The translations under genes and the position numbers were made by a program. 40,124 nt of DNA from Neolentinus lepideus HHB14362 ss-1 (Eukaryota; Basidiomycota; Agaricomycetes; Gloeophyllales; Gloeophyllaceae), in contig KV425644.1 of assembly GCA_001632425.1 (NCBI GenBank), positions 62,779 to 102,902 of the forward strand. The letters run 5' to 3'. This document shows, piece after piece, positions 19,471 through 32,029 of this stretch (position 1 is the first letter of the stretch; each line of letters begins with the position of its first letter). A model generated the notes under the pieces. The model was given only the letters and a program-made list of their open reading frames with translations. It searched no databases and was not told the DNA's origin.

Positions 19471-21850
19471 TCTGACCATCACGCTCGATGATATCGATGA
19501 TACCGTGGATGCCAGTGAATGTTCAAGTTGTTCCTGAAGCCTGTTGCATTTCATACTGTGATTCAGTGATCTCCGTCGGCAACTCACTGGCTGATTCGGT
19601 GGCTCGATGTACCCCAGCTGATCTCACTGTATCCAAAGATGTGGGCGTGATCATACTCATGGCCGACGACGGGGTGACAGTTAGATCATCTCCTTCCAAC
19701 CAGTGGCTGACGTGCTGTGCTTCATATGCCATGCTTCTGATATTTTCCTCTACTAGATTGACGCAGCTGACGGGCATGAATATTGACTGAAGTTCCCTTG
19801 CAATTGTACTCTGATTATTCCTCTGGCGCCATCATGATTACAACATCAATCTGATTTCGAGGATATGCTCATGGCCATCCTTCAATCGGCACTATTCACA
19901 TTGGTTGATTTTGGTAAAGTTACCAGTCTGCAGATAGGCTTATCGGGCGAGTGGTTCTACGGCTTACGAGATGATCCATTCATTCCGCTGTCTACGGCTG
20001 AAATTTTGGTTCTCCACCCTCATCGCACCAACACCCTATCTACCCGGCACAAACCTTTCATTCCCCACAGAACCTTCCTGGTCCGCAACTTCCTGATGAG
20101 GCGGTATTTTCTAGCTAGAAGTGTGTCCCTTCATTAAGGAGATTGAAATAACCAGATGGAGATGGGAATCGGGAGAAGCATCCCCTCAGTCCACTTCGCA
20201 TAGTTAAGCTCCTCGGACGCAGGTATGGCCCGTTGATTTTACGTTTTCCAATGCTAATCGACATAACTCCAGCGGCTAGTAGATACGTACGTCGATCGAT
20301 CGTATCAATCTAGTTTGCTCTTGACCAAACACCACGACTCTTCCCTCAACTTCCTTGTCAAGCCATGTCCGTCTGACCACCGCTGGCCGTATGCGGCGAA
20401 GACAATACCTATATCTGTAAGTCCTGCCCAGTCAATTTCCCGCTTCCTCAACCTACCCAGTCGTTCGGGTCGTGCTTAGACGCTCTATCATGCGTACCGT
20501 TCATCGTATCACACGCGACGTTCTACTGGCGCCAGCGACGCTCTTATTGAGCGCCCACCTGCGAGCACATATTCCGGCGAGCGGTGATATATCGGGCTAA
20601 TATCTGTTGAACGGCGATCCTTTCTGCCTGGCGTGTCTTGAACTGAATGTCTGCTGATGATCTACTTTCTCCCAGTGCAGTGCAGTGTGATAAGATAATC
20701 CATCCAAGACCAGCGTTGTCGGCGGGAAGACAGAACACGAGCCCTCGTATCGATACGCGATCGCCAGTCACTGTAAAGCTGTGTCTTGTGTAGTACGATA
20801 GAAGTTCCGGACTCAGTTTTCTTGAACACGGTCAAAACGAGGTGAGCTGAAGTAGGGTACAGCACGATGGTCAAACGTGGCTTTCGAATCAGCTTCCCAT
20901 CACAGGACTGAGGAGTGCATTCATCAATACCTTATAGAGTGTGTTCTATGCTGCCTTTCCTCGGCTGGCTTGAGTTGTCTAGGACTCCTGGACGCATGTA
21001 CTAGGTTCTTGACCTAAAGATAGGCACTACTTGCCGCGCATGTTGATTCAGGCAAGTGTTATGCACGTTCTGGTGAGTGATCATGTACTTCATCGTATCC
21101 CGTGAGCTGTAGGCAGTCCTGAGCCCCAGAACGTGATTCCTGTATCAATTGCAACAAGACAAGTTGGACCGTCTAGAGCATGGCATGTTTGACGAGCCTT
21201 GCTGGACAGAATGAGCACCGAGAGTGAGCTCTCCAAACTCGTTGAGTGGCTGCCGTGTGCCGCTGAGCTTATCAAGGAAGGTGCGCAATGCTCGGAATGA
21301 GATTGTGACACTCCCCGCCTCGTATTCGGTACACTGGACTGAGAGAGATGACCGTTCTAGATAAGTAAAATGGAATGTCAGCAGGTACGACTAATGCCGT
21401 TCCTCGACAGCGTGCCCTTCGCTGTACAGCCTCGTTTATATCACAGGAACACATACAAATATCACTGCCTTCCGACCCGCTCTCGTTTATCCTCTGACAT
21501 GCAAGCCGCACCTAACCCCGTCAGCCTTCTTTACGTCACCAGCACGATCGTGTTTCAATTGATGCACATAAGCGACGCATAAAATCCTTCTGAAGTAGGA
21601 CGTCATATCTGGGGACACAATACGAATTATCAAGGACGGCGAAGATAAACGGGCCACGCTCACTTCTTGATCCGGCGATCTAGCCATCTATGTAGGTCCC
21701 TGTGGGCGCGCGCTGTTTAAGCGAGACATCAGGCTTATCTTTATGCAACTGTCACTTTGCATACAGGGCATGCTGTATCCGCGCTGCGCTGTACATGTTC
21801 CTTTATGAGGGATACTTGGCCGTTGCTGTGAACCTATGTTTTCTCGGCGC
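19471..21850. other. Arm 1 flank: duplicated sequence without an intact gene
   Basis: No intact gene is supported. Short frames are shared with arm 2 at peptide level: LEGDDLT...ATESASELP (19523-19777, minus strand) and RTFLVRNFLMRRYFLA (about 20060-20115, plus strand), the latter matching RTFLVHNLPMRLCFLG in arm 2. Each is broken by stops or shifts within about 100 codons. They may be remains of one or more genes duplicated with the arm, or simple DNA similarity; I do not recognise a family. Confidence 0.4.
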
Positions 21851-24580
21851 TGTGGAGAGGTTGGGATGGGGGTCTGGTCTCAACACATGCGCAGCCTGCA
21901 GAGCGCTATTGTGGACATGCCATTATGTTATAATCGGATCTTTATGTGCTCAGAGTTACCTGCGCGACCTGGAGCGTGCCATTCTTGCCGGCCGAATTCT
22001 TTATTCACGTCCAAGATCCGGCCCATCGATAGATAGCGAAATGAACCACGCAATCAAGAGGCTATCGCTGGGCTGCTTCTCAAGGCTATCTCCCTCCATG
22101 TCCCGCCCCTGAGCACAAAGGAGAGACTCGGTCCAGCAATATTTCCAGCGGCCCGGGGTACGGGTGGTATGGTCCGACCGTCCGCTGCGCAATCGATCTA
22201 GCTATATGTCCAGATCGTCGTCAGTAGGACTGAGACTGCTAGAAAGACGAACGAACGTGCAGGGCGCATACACTCATGATCAGTATCTTCTATCCACCAC
22301 ATGATGCGATCTCCGCAAACCCCGCATTCGTGTTGACCAGGTAATATGATAAGATCTGCGCATCTGCGAATTCGAAAGGCGCGGGGTAACTTCGTCGAGA
22401 GAGCGAGCGCCGAGTTGCCCCTTTGAAAGAAATACTTGAGTTGTCCTGCATGACGAGCTGCGTGCCCAGTATATGGTATACGAGCAGTCAGCGAGACCCG
22501 AGCATTGTCAAACTTGGAAGAAACGTATCCAGTGGAACTTCTCCTTCGTGTGTAGAAACATACCTATCAGCGGTACTGAAGTGGACCATCACTTATCTAT
22601 TGGATGCGCGCCGGCCATGGAGTGTTGGGGATCGCGCAGATCGTTGTCGCAGCGTTGCGTATCAATTGAACGTTAAATGCTATCTTGTGCGAACAGCGTC
22701 ATAGCGGAAAGCCCCTGCAGAAAAGGAACAAACTCGCGCGTCATGCATCATATATGTCGAAGAGCACTAATTCCTTTCTATCGAGGGCCTAGGTCAACCA
22801 GGAAACATTAATATTCGGACTTGAATTTAAGTGCATACCTCATCTAATCGCCTCCGTATTGGTTTACAAGTTTAAATTGAACGCACAATTCCTAGCTCGC
22901 GAGCTTCAATGCCAAGGACCGGCAACGTTGTGGCCTGATTTGATCATCGGCTGGGTGTATGCGCCCTCGAAACGAATATGACCACGCCATATCCGAAAAT
23001 CGTTCCACGGTACGAGGATGATTAATAGCTCCATAGTCTGCTGCCTGTAAGGTTGTGCTGCCTCGATCCTTCAAGTTCAAGGACAAGGAACCCGATTGAA
23101 GTTTCTGCATAGCCACCATTAAGGGGGTATGGATGGCATGACAGGTTACGTCATAAGGTTATGATTGATGATGCGGTCGAATAGATTAATTGACAGCTAT
23201 ATGCACTCACGTATGGAAATATCCGGTGGGAGACTCGCGCGATTGCAGCGAAAGGTAGTTTCGGGCAATGCGAACAACGTAGAAGCGAGTAGCTGCCGAT
23301 AGTGCTAGAAAGCCGCTGTAAGACATGGGTGAAGAATTCGGATAAGCAAAAAAATAGAAACATTGACTCCAAGCAGTGCGGAGATTCTGGAGAATATTGA
23401 GTCGAAGAAAAGATGTTTTCGCTTCTATCTCACGCGTGCCTAGCCTAATCCACTTGGACAGAGGCGATAACGAGCAAGCCGAACAACACCAAACAGAAGC
23501 ACTCGAAGACGCAACGTATCCAAGTCTAATGCAAGTCAAACGAGCAGGCGCACCACAACCGTGTCAGAATCTACATCAAGGAACCATAAATAGACTATCG
23601 TTGGGATATGCGTACCTGGACGACGCGCCCCCCTCGACTAGTCTGCCGCACCTTAAGCCAACTTTCTAGCAGCGCCTGGGGACTCGTGAACGTGGAGCTG
23701 CGAGCCTAAGTTTAACGGGACGGAACCAGGTTTGTGTGTCGGGCACAAAGGAACGTCGTGGGCATTCGGAGACGCGGAAGCAATTTCCGTGTTATGGGAT
23801 CTTAAGTGGTGTTGAGTAGGAAAACGCGGAGTGGACGATCTATATGATGCAAGTATCCGCAATGCTTGGCACCTTGAACGAATGCCTGAGATAAGATGAA
23901 CGAGCGTCAGAATCGTCGTCATAGCGTGGATCGGCCGATCACACCCACCTTGAGATTAAATCACTTGAGAAAGCTAATATCTTTGAGAAAGTACAGTGCA
24001 CGTGGGGTAGGCTTATAGTCTACAGAAACACGTATCCTAGATTCCACACTGAAAGTCGCACATAAACCTGGAAATGACAACCCTGAACTCGAGGCAAGGT
24101 AGATGCCACACACCGTAACGCGTAACGCACCCTGCGAGCACGCACAACCCATTTCATTTCAACCCAGTTGCATTGCCACCTAATCTGATCTAATTCAGGA
24201 TACTACACCTCCAGCTCGCGGTCTAGCCAATTTAAATCCCCTCAACCAACCTGCAGCAACCTCCTCAAGATCCGGACCGCTCCAGTCCCCCCGCCGTAAA
24301 TACGAAAAGTACTCCAGAACCTCCCGCGCCCAAATCGAGATAACAACGTGAACAGATACGTTCGCAGCCGCCAATAACAACCGCAGCGGCCAGGCTCCCT
24401 CCCAGCCTTTCCCCTGATTAGACGTTTTGAAACTCCGCGTCGGGATCCCAAGATGACGCGTACGAGTCGACGACAAAGCATCCCGTCCACTTCCGGGACG
24501 CTCTCGAAAAATTCACATTCCAACTCCCAACGCACACATGCAGAGGGGGTCAATCATGTGCCCCCCTCCCAGGTGCACCG
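21851..24580. other. Centre of inverted duplication, left part: no gene seen
   Basis: About 2.7 kb with only short frames (at most about 110 codons), none with family motifs or convincing exon borders. I found no similarity to the other half of the centre. Nothing else is recognisable. Confidence 0.4.
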
Positions 24581-25639
24581 CCGACTAGTATGAATTAGTG
24601 CCGGCTATTACGAACGCGACGCTGCGTAAGTCCTCGGGGACGGGTGAGTAAGAGAGAAAGACAAAAACAAAAAGACAGCGCCGTACCGCAATCGGACGCG
24701 CGCAGCTTCGTTTCCCCGATATTATACACGTACGCGTGTCGTGGAACAGAGTAGAGCAGAATTCCACCAGAAATACATGCACAGGCTCAGGAAGCTCAAG
24801 TTGAAAACGGCAGTCGCGCTGTCTCTCCCACAAAAGAGCACACAGGGATACCTCACACGAATATACAGTATCAATTCATATCATTCATTCACCTACTTCT
24901 ACCAACGTTCGTATCCACCCAGCCAACCCATCACGTACGTACGTCCCCACTATACAATAGAGGGGGCCCGAAAACCAAAACATGTGCTGAAAAACGTATG
25001 CGTCCATGAGCGTGGTGTCCGTGAGATTCTTCTTCTTCGTGCGTGCGTGTATGTGGAAGGCGGTGGCAGACCGAACCATCAACAAAACCGAAAACTTGAA
25101 TATGTAGTGAGAGCGAGACGATTCGCGGCGAACCGGTGGGAGAGGGAAAACACATATGCACATGTCTCGACGGCCATGGGGACGTCAGGTAACAACAGAG
25201 GTGGACTGAGCGAAGTTGAATTGCCGGGCGTGTATGCATGCGGGGGTATACCGCGAAAACAGTGAGCAGCCGAGCGTCGGCCCACGAAGCGAAATCGAAA
25301 TCGAAATCGAAAGGGAAAGGGAAAGGGAAAGGGAAAGAGGATGCATAGAGAAGTTCTTGTTCTTTGTGCGAGAGCGGAATCGGAAAAAAGAGGTCGTAAG
25401 GGGTCGTGAGTATGTCTGCGACTGCAGCGCGAGTCGAGCGAGGCGAGCCGGCGGGTATCCCAGCAGTGGCGGTGAAGGCATAAAAGGACAGGTGCCGCGG
25501 TATCGCTCGTCGTTTAGTTTGGCTCTAAAAGGCCGGTCGGTAGGTAGCAATGAACCAATGAGCATAGTTCGGATCCCAGACCAGTGGAAATGGGAATAAA
25601 TGCGGATTCGGGGATGTAGGTGCGAGCGCGGGCGATCGG
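24581..25639. other. Region downstream of the 25.6 kb gene, no gene seen
   Basis: A 174-codon plus-strand frame (24741-25265) and minus-strand frames overlap here, but their compositions are low-complexity or contradictory and none has a recognisable domain. Part is probably the 3' UTR of the minus-strand gene ending at 25640. Confidence 0.4.
25291..25332. repeat. Hexanucleotide microsatellite (GAAATC)3(GAAAGG)4
   Basis: Three GAAATC units are followed directly by four GAAAGG units and a partial fifth. The two unit types differ at their last two bases, so one probably arose from the other by substitution followed by slippage. It lies outside any supported gene. Confidence 0.85.
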
Positions 25640-26680
25640 CTACTTGTTGAGCAGCTTCCGCCGGAGCCGTCTGCGCGCGCGGAAGATGGAGAAACGCAGG
25701 GAGAGGGAGATGGCTTGCCACTGGCGGCGGATGGACTGCGTGCATGTGGGTCTAGTGATCACGAATGATGAGTATCGCAGTTAATGAAAATGAAGGGATA
25801 GCAGAAACACTCACGTCCACTCTGGTTGAGTCGCGATAAGGTCTTCTAAGCCTGTTTCAGGCTCCTCGTCGAGGTCGAACTGATAGGGAGTAGGCGCGCG
25901 CACAACCACCCGCTTCTCCACCTCTCCGCCCTGGTCTTTACTCTTTCTCTTCTCGCTCCTCCGGGAGAAGCGACGCGTCTTCAGCAGCCTCCTCCCCTTC
26001 CTCTCATCGTCGTACCCGAACCCATCCACAAACGGATCCTCCTCCGCCCGCCGGACCGTCACGTAAGGCGCCGGTGCGACATCGTCCTCCTCGGGCGACG
26101 ACGACAGGACGGTGGTGGTCGCAAAGGGCTGCTCGTAGTACGGCACGTACCGCCTTGGGCTCGCGTGCCGGGTGCGCGACCCGCTCTGGCTGCGACTGCG
26201 GTCGTGTTGGCGGGGGTGGTGCTGGTGCAGGTGGGGGTGGTTGTACGTCGCGAAGCGGTGGTGCCGGTGCAGCCGCTCGTTGTCGCTGCCGTGCGCGCTG
26301 GCGTTGCCGTCGTCGTCGCTGTCCGCGTCGTCGTCGTCGCTCGCGGTGTCCCAGTGGTGGTCGACGTTGATGCCACCGCCGGGCGCGCTCCTGCGCTTCG
26401 CGGTGGGGTTGGTGGTCGCGTAGGGCGCGAAGGGGCGGTAGTCGGGGTCGTGGAGGTCGCCGTGGGTGTCGACGAAGGCGGAGGAAGGCGACGAAGAGGA
26501 CTGGGATGAGGACGAGCCCGAGGCGTATGTGGGGTCGAGGATGCAGGAGATGTCGTAGGCTCTGGAGGGGGAGTGTTTGGAGGAGGAATGGTGTGGCAGA
26601 GCGTGCTTGAGCTTGAAGTGCGGCGGTGTCGGGGGCGGGGTGGAGGAGCGGGAATGAGAGAGGTCGTATTCGTAGGTCAT
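25640..26680 (-). CDS. Conserved-looking hypothetical protein, disordered, basic C-terminus
   Basis: Complement of exons 25640..25751 and 25815..26680, giving 325 residues; the intron 25752..25814 (63 nt, GTGAGT...CTAG) fits phase 2. The start is the first true ATG (26680, MTYEYDLSHSRSS); the open frame extends slightly further without an ATG. Most of the protein is low complexity: Ser/Pro/Thr-rich N-terminus, an Asp run (ASDDDDADSDDDG, about 116-128), a His-rich stretch (about 135-155), then a basic block (RRLLKTRRFSRRSEKRKSK). Exon 2 adds a compact basic end, QSIRRQWQAISLSLRFSIFR plus ARRRLRRKL, the part most likely to be conserved. No signal peptide, membrane segment or catalytic motif is visible. 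It is the only supported gene in the centre of the inverted duplication. Function unknown. Confidence 0.65.
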
Positions 26681-26737
26681 CGCGGAGGGAGCGGCAGGGG
26701 CTTGCAAGGGTTTGGTACAGGAAAGACAAGTGTGGAG

Positions 26738-26750
26738 GGATTATAAAAGG
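26738..26750 (-). promoter_or_regulatory. TATA-like element upstream of the 25.6 kb gene
   Basis: The minus strand reads CCTTTTATAATCC, centred about 63 bp upstream of the ATG at 26680. Sequence and distance suit a fungal TATA box with a short 5' UTR; the transcription start is not known. Confidence 0.4.
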
Positions 26751-29700
26751 GGCAGTGTGGCGTCAGAGGCAAGCATGGTGGGATGCTATAAAGGATTGCG
26801 GGAGAGTCGCCCCGTTGACTCAACAACCGATGAGCAAGCACTACCCATCGCAGACTCACTTCCAAATCGGGAAATTGCATATCACGTAATCTCCGTTCCC
26901 AGTCTCTTGCCATTTCGGGAAGTCCCGGTGACCTGCCTCGTTGCCAGCCTTTCTGTGCACTCAGCGCTGCATGGCGTATGTGCTGCCGTTTCTATGTCTG
27001 CCTCGGTGCGAACACAAGGCGCTATGCAGTGTCAATGTTCTTCGTAATGTTCTTCGCAACGTTCAGCTTCTGCCACTTCTGCGATGTCGACGGGTCACAG
27101 CTGCACCTTCCCAATCCGTGTCGGTCCACCAGCTCTCCCGTCCTCGTTCCATCCGCGGCCCGATTCCGACCGAAGTATCTCCCTCAGGCACATCCTTACC
27201 ACCTCCATGCATACGTAGCGATTGACGCGGCACACCTCTTCGATATCTATGAACCATCTATGAATATTCTTGACTGGTCTCGTCCTTTCTATTCTTGTGG
27301 ATCCGCTTCCTATCTCGTCTTTGTTATCTAATATACACCACGCTGCCCGTCCTAGTCCGTCTCCCAGTCTATGATGGCCAACACTACTCACTACAATTGC
27401 TGTCTGATCCTTGTACAAAGGCGAACACCAAGACCGATACAATTACCTTCTTGTGGCCTTTGTCAACCTTTGTCAATCAACCTGTCTTAATAAGCCCGCT
27501 GACCGACTCGGTCTCAGTTCACAACCGCGTCCTCCGGCGCCTACGTCTAGAACCTCCCACCCGATTCCTAAATGAGTTCCACTAACGCCTCCTGTGTTCT
27601 CGGTCGAATCACGTCGCGCTCCCTCTTCCAGCCCCCATTAGGCCATCATCTCTCTCAGATCTAGACAGCTAAACGCCGCAGGCAGACGCACCCGCCGCGT
27701 CGAGGTCCATCCAACGCCGCCGCGATGGGCTCAGCAGACCCTGCGTGAACATCCATATGGAAGACGAAGTCGCGCGGCAACATTGTGATAGATTGTCTAT
27801 TCAATGCCACAAGCTCGGCTTCCTCCAATGAGACGCCTGAACACGCCGCCGCTCCTTCTTCTCTTATGCTGAACGTGTTTCCCTGGCAGGCTCCTTAACT
27901 CCCAGACGTCCCCGATTCCGAGCGCCCATACAAGGTTCTATCTTATCTCCCAGCGCCCGTCCGTTCTTACCCTGCGACAATACTGAATAGGGCCACCTCG
28001 AGGCTCGAGCACAGCCCCAAGGCTCCCCGTCGAAGGCGGATCGGGGTCAACATAGATTAGTATTGAGTTCTGGGCTCTTGGTGTAGGTTTGTGTGCTGCT
28101 TTGTAAGTCGGACGAGGACGTGTGGGCTCGTATTCTCGTCATCGAAGCCGTGACTTTGAATTGGGATCCATGATGTGTCGATTCTCGCTCGGAAATGCAC
28201 ACATACGATGTATTATATGATGCGCGCGGGCTCAGCTTGTCTCCACGCGCACTTCATATCCCCCACAAACCCAAACGCATCTAATCTACGATGCAGATCA
28301 TCAGCAGGATGACATCACCGGACGCGTCGGACACGGCGCGGTTTTCATAAGAGTATATACCGCAACGGCAAACGCGTACACCCGGCCTTGCGTTGTTTAC
28401 TTTGGAGGCGCGGGAACGCACACAACGAGCATATGATCCACCCGATGCCGGTGAGCATTTGAACACGCAAGCCGAGTTTACCCGCCACGCAAGCGTCCCT
28501 CCCGTTTGCGCGCCGGCCAATGGGCGCCGCTTTCTGTCGGCTCATTTTTCAACTTGCCGTCCCGGGTGCTCCCGCGCCTGTAGGGACCTACAAGCGTGTG
28601 ATCCTAAACGCAAGCCGTGATTACAGCTGCAGGCCCGACAATCATCAGCACAAGCCGCCGGGTCTAGTAGACTGCAGGTTTCGGATCCGGTTCCCAGTCG
28701 TTCTAATTGCGGAGGATCCGAGCCCACTTATGGTAGTCGTGCCTTCCGGAGAGGCGTTTGCGTGGGGACCCACAACGTCCACATGAACAAAAAGTAAATG
28801 AAACCGACGCAGTAGTGCTCCCCGGTCTAGCAGCGTACACACTCAGCGACCGGCACCTTCATTTCCGGAGGGCGCGATTCACATCCCCATCGGAGGCATA
28901 ACTGACGAGCGCCACAGAGCGTATATTAACTTGTCGCTAGCTCTTGACTATGCAATACTACATCTTCTCAGTTCTGAATAACCAACCTCCGAACGACTTT
29001 GCAATGCCCGTGTCCTATTGCGCCACGGCTTACTGCATGTGTCCCATGTGCACGAGCCTGCAGACTGAGCAGGTTACCAATACGATCTCAATGCTTATGT
29101 ATGAACAAACTCCGCGTCGTTCCCAGCTTCCACTCCCGGCGGCTTACAGATCTTATCATATCACCTGCCGTGGATACGGCGTTTACGGAGATGTAGACAA
29201 TCGATAGCGGGGCTCAGGCTCGGTGTATCTGCGGGAGTACGACCTCTCTGTCCTTGCGCATCGGACGCATTCGGATTCACTACATACGTGCTTAGACAGC
29301 ATCGATTGCGCTGACGGACCAAACCTGGGATCGACGGTCGGGTCATACCCCGCCTCGCGCCATCCACGGGGTCCGTCTTATTGTCAGCGTGCTAGGTGCG
29401 TAAAGGATTGAAAATCGTACAGTCCCTTTGTATATGATAGATGAAAGTGGAGCCAAGATAAATAATCTCGGTAGTTGTACAAAGGAGAAGTATACCAGCT
29501 GAGCACCTACAGATTGTACGGATATGAACGGGTGGAGTTCATTTCAAGTACTATCGATTGATTAAGGCGGATCCTACACAAAGGGCTGCGACTCGCAATA
29601 CAGAAGGATCGACAGCTATACGTACCGGAATAGGTAGGACGCGTGTTTCGTGACTTGTCTTCGATGCAAGTGCACCATATGGACGCAGTGACCTGAAGCT

Positions 29701-29979
29701 CTGCGATGTCATTAGTAGAATACATAATACACTTACCGCAGTCTCTCGTACGTGTATACTCCCTAGACATTAAAGCTGCGCATGAGTCCGTGCTTGAGAC
29801 TGCTTTCTGATCCACTCCTGTACTCCAAGGCACGAATATTAACCACCACAGCAATAAACGCCACATGCAAAGAATACGAAATCCGATCCGAGCGGAAATT
29901 CGCCTGTGCCAGCGCTGACATTAACGGGCGCTAATCTCACCCCGATGAACTAGACCTCGTTCCCGACCCCTCAGCTGTG
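26751..29979. other. Centre of inverted duplication, right part: no gene seen
   Basis: About 3.2 kb without a supported gene. The first few hundred bases are the upstream region of the 25.6 kb gene. Frames of 60-117 codons on both strands overlap each other and show no motifs. A small direct repeat (gttcttcgtaatgttcttcgcaacgttc) occurs near 27035-27063. Confidence 0.4.
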
Positions 29980-32029
29980 CATCAAGTCGGAGCGGGTAAA
30001 ATTATGTTCGCCGACAAGCACAGACTCACGGCGAAGTAGACACCACCTGCAGCGCAGCGAGGATACGGCATGCCCTGTATGCAAAGTGACAATTGAATAA
30101 AGATAAGGCTGGGAGGGACGATGTCTCGCTTAACCAGGGCGCGCCCACAGGGACCTACATAGATGGCTACATCGCCGGATAAAAACACCGGTGGACAGTA
30201 ACGTGGCTGGTTTTCTTCGCAGCACTGTACGTCCCTGATTGAATGCCCTAAATATGACGTCCTGCGATAAGGGTGTTAAGCTGCGAAGCATCAGCGCTTT
30301 ACGGGTCGCTCACATGGATTGAAACACGATCGTCTTTGTGCCATAAAAAAGCAGTATCTGAGAGAGGTAAGGATGTTTTGCGTCTCCGTGACATAAGCCA
30401 GGGGGAAGCAGAGCATTAATACGGATGAGATGACACTCTGAAAGGGACATTTGTACCTGTTCACGGCTCATTTTCTTTCTGACAGAGAAGCGTGTGCACC
30501 TTACCGCTCGTGGAAGTGCGCACTAAGGTGTATCAAGAGAAATTTGGCCATCGTAACCTATTCCGAGCATCTAACACCTTATCGTATTAGCTATACGGAA
30601 CAACACGGCCACTCAGCGGTTTTGTAGAAGGCATTCTCCACAGTCCAATAAGACTCACCAGACATGTCATGCACCAAGGTCCATGCCACTATCAACTCGT
30701 TCCATCACGTTCTGGGTTGGGAGATTGCCAACATTAAACGGACAAACGGAATGTTCCGATCAACTACATGAGCACCCGCCAGAACGTGCATAGCGGTTAC
30801 TCCACTCAACGTGTTTGGTCGTGTCTATCTTTAGGTGATTACCGGCTTCTGAATCCAGTGGAAAAACCCGAGGAGGCCATGGTAGCTCGGGTGAGGCGAG
30901 GAAGCAGCATAGAACATGCACTATAGAGTATTGATGAATGTAGGAAGCTCTCCCGTGACGGGAAGCTGATCCAATCGTCAGTTGTGCAGTACCATAGCAT
31001 CAACTCACTCCGTTTTGAGTGCGTTCAAAGGAACTTGATCCAGCACTTCTACCAAGACTACAATAGATGTAGCCTCTCAGCGACTGGCCAATGCACGTCA
31101 ATGCAAGGCCTCGTTTTCACAAGCTTTGGTGTCTTCCAGCAGACGATGTCAAACATTGCGCTTGATTGGTTTATCTTATCGCACCGCACTATGCTAAGAG
31201 AAAATCGATCCCGAGCAGACGTCCAGTTTATAATGCTCAGAAAGGATCACCGTTAAGCACATTGGCCCGATATATCACCGCCGCCAGAGTATGTGAGTTC
31301 GCGCGTGAATATTCGGAAAGAGTGTCGCTGGCGCCGATGGAACACCGCGTATGATACAATGTGCGGTGTGCATGGTAGTAGAGCGGCTAAGCTTAGCCCG
31401 AGCGACCGGGCCCGGGTAGGTTGAGAAAACGGACGACTGAGTGGGAAGGAACTACAGATATAAATGTGTTGTTCGCCGCATATGGTCAGCGGTGGTTGGA
31501 CGTCTAGACGAAACTCACTCAAGAGCAAAATAGATTGATAGGATCGATCGGCATACCTATCTACAAGCCGTAAGAGATTATGTCGATTAGCCAATGGTAA
31601 AAGTAGAACGGACGGGCGATACCTGTGTTCGAAGAGCTTTCTAGAAAATCGTGCGAAGGGACCGGTCTCAGGGGATGCTTCTTCCGATTTCAATCTCCAT
31701 CTGGTCATTTCAATCTCTTTAATGAAAGGAGACACATCTCTACCTAGAAAACACAGCCTCATCGGGAGGTTGTGGACCAAGAAGGTTCTGTGGGGAAGGA
31801 AAGGTTCTTTGCCGGGTAGATAGAGTGTGTGAGTGGAGAACCAAAGTTTCAGCCGCAGACAGCGGAATGAATGCATCGTCTCATAAGCCGTAGAACCACT
31901 CGCCCGATAAGTCTATCTGCAGATTGGTATACTTGACTATGTGAGTATTGCCAATTGAAGAACGGTCATGAGCACGTCCTCGGAGTCAGATTGTGATCAC
32001 GGTGGTGCCAGAGCGGAACAAGGAAGAGT
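29980..32029. other. Arm 2 flank: duplicated sequence without an intact gene
   Basis: Matches arm 1 in reverse. A 207-codon minus-strand frame (31253-31876) contains RTFLVHNLPMRLCFLG and SPFIKEIEMTRWR, also readable but broken in arm 1. A possible GTATCG...TAG intron lies after LFEHR (about 31560-31625, minus strand). A plus-strand frame at 30984-31256 (ending near LSHRTMLRENRS) has a similar counterpart in arm 1 (LSHCTALGESRS). No family was recognised; these may be gene remains. Confidence 0.4.

Larger units (their letters stand above)
15796..21850 (-). repeat. Arm 1 of large inverted duplication (carries FunK1 D)
   Basis: This segment matches the reverse complement of about 29980-37935. 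Anchors in order: cctgttacgcg (15796 / minus strand near 37935); cctctcccg (about 15972 / 37772); gacactaggtgcccagcagg (about 16080 / 37440); the whole FunK1 gene; its promoter; LEGDDLT (about 19690 / 33850); ctatctacccggcaaa (20037 / about 31815); gggatgggaatcgg...gaagcatcccct (20163 / about 31680); ggtccctgtgggcgcgc (21694 / about 30150). Inner similarity fades near 21850. Ends are approximate. Confidence 0.8.

Noticed and set aside
24741..25265. 174-codon plus-strand open frame
   Set aside because: No recognisable motif, it overlaps equally long minus-strand frames, and it is probably chance in the 3' region of the neighbouring gene.
26004..26729. Long minus-strand frame of 241 codons and several plus-strand frames over the same place
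   Set aside because: They overlap the 25640-26680 gene in other frames, are Arg/Pro- or Val/Gly-rich as expected from GC-rich antisense reading, and lack splice or motif support.
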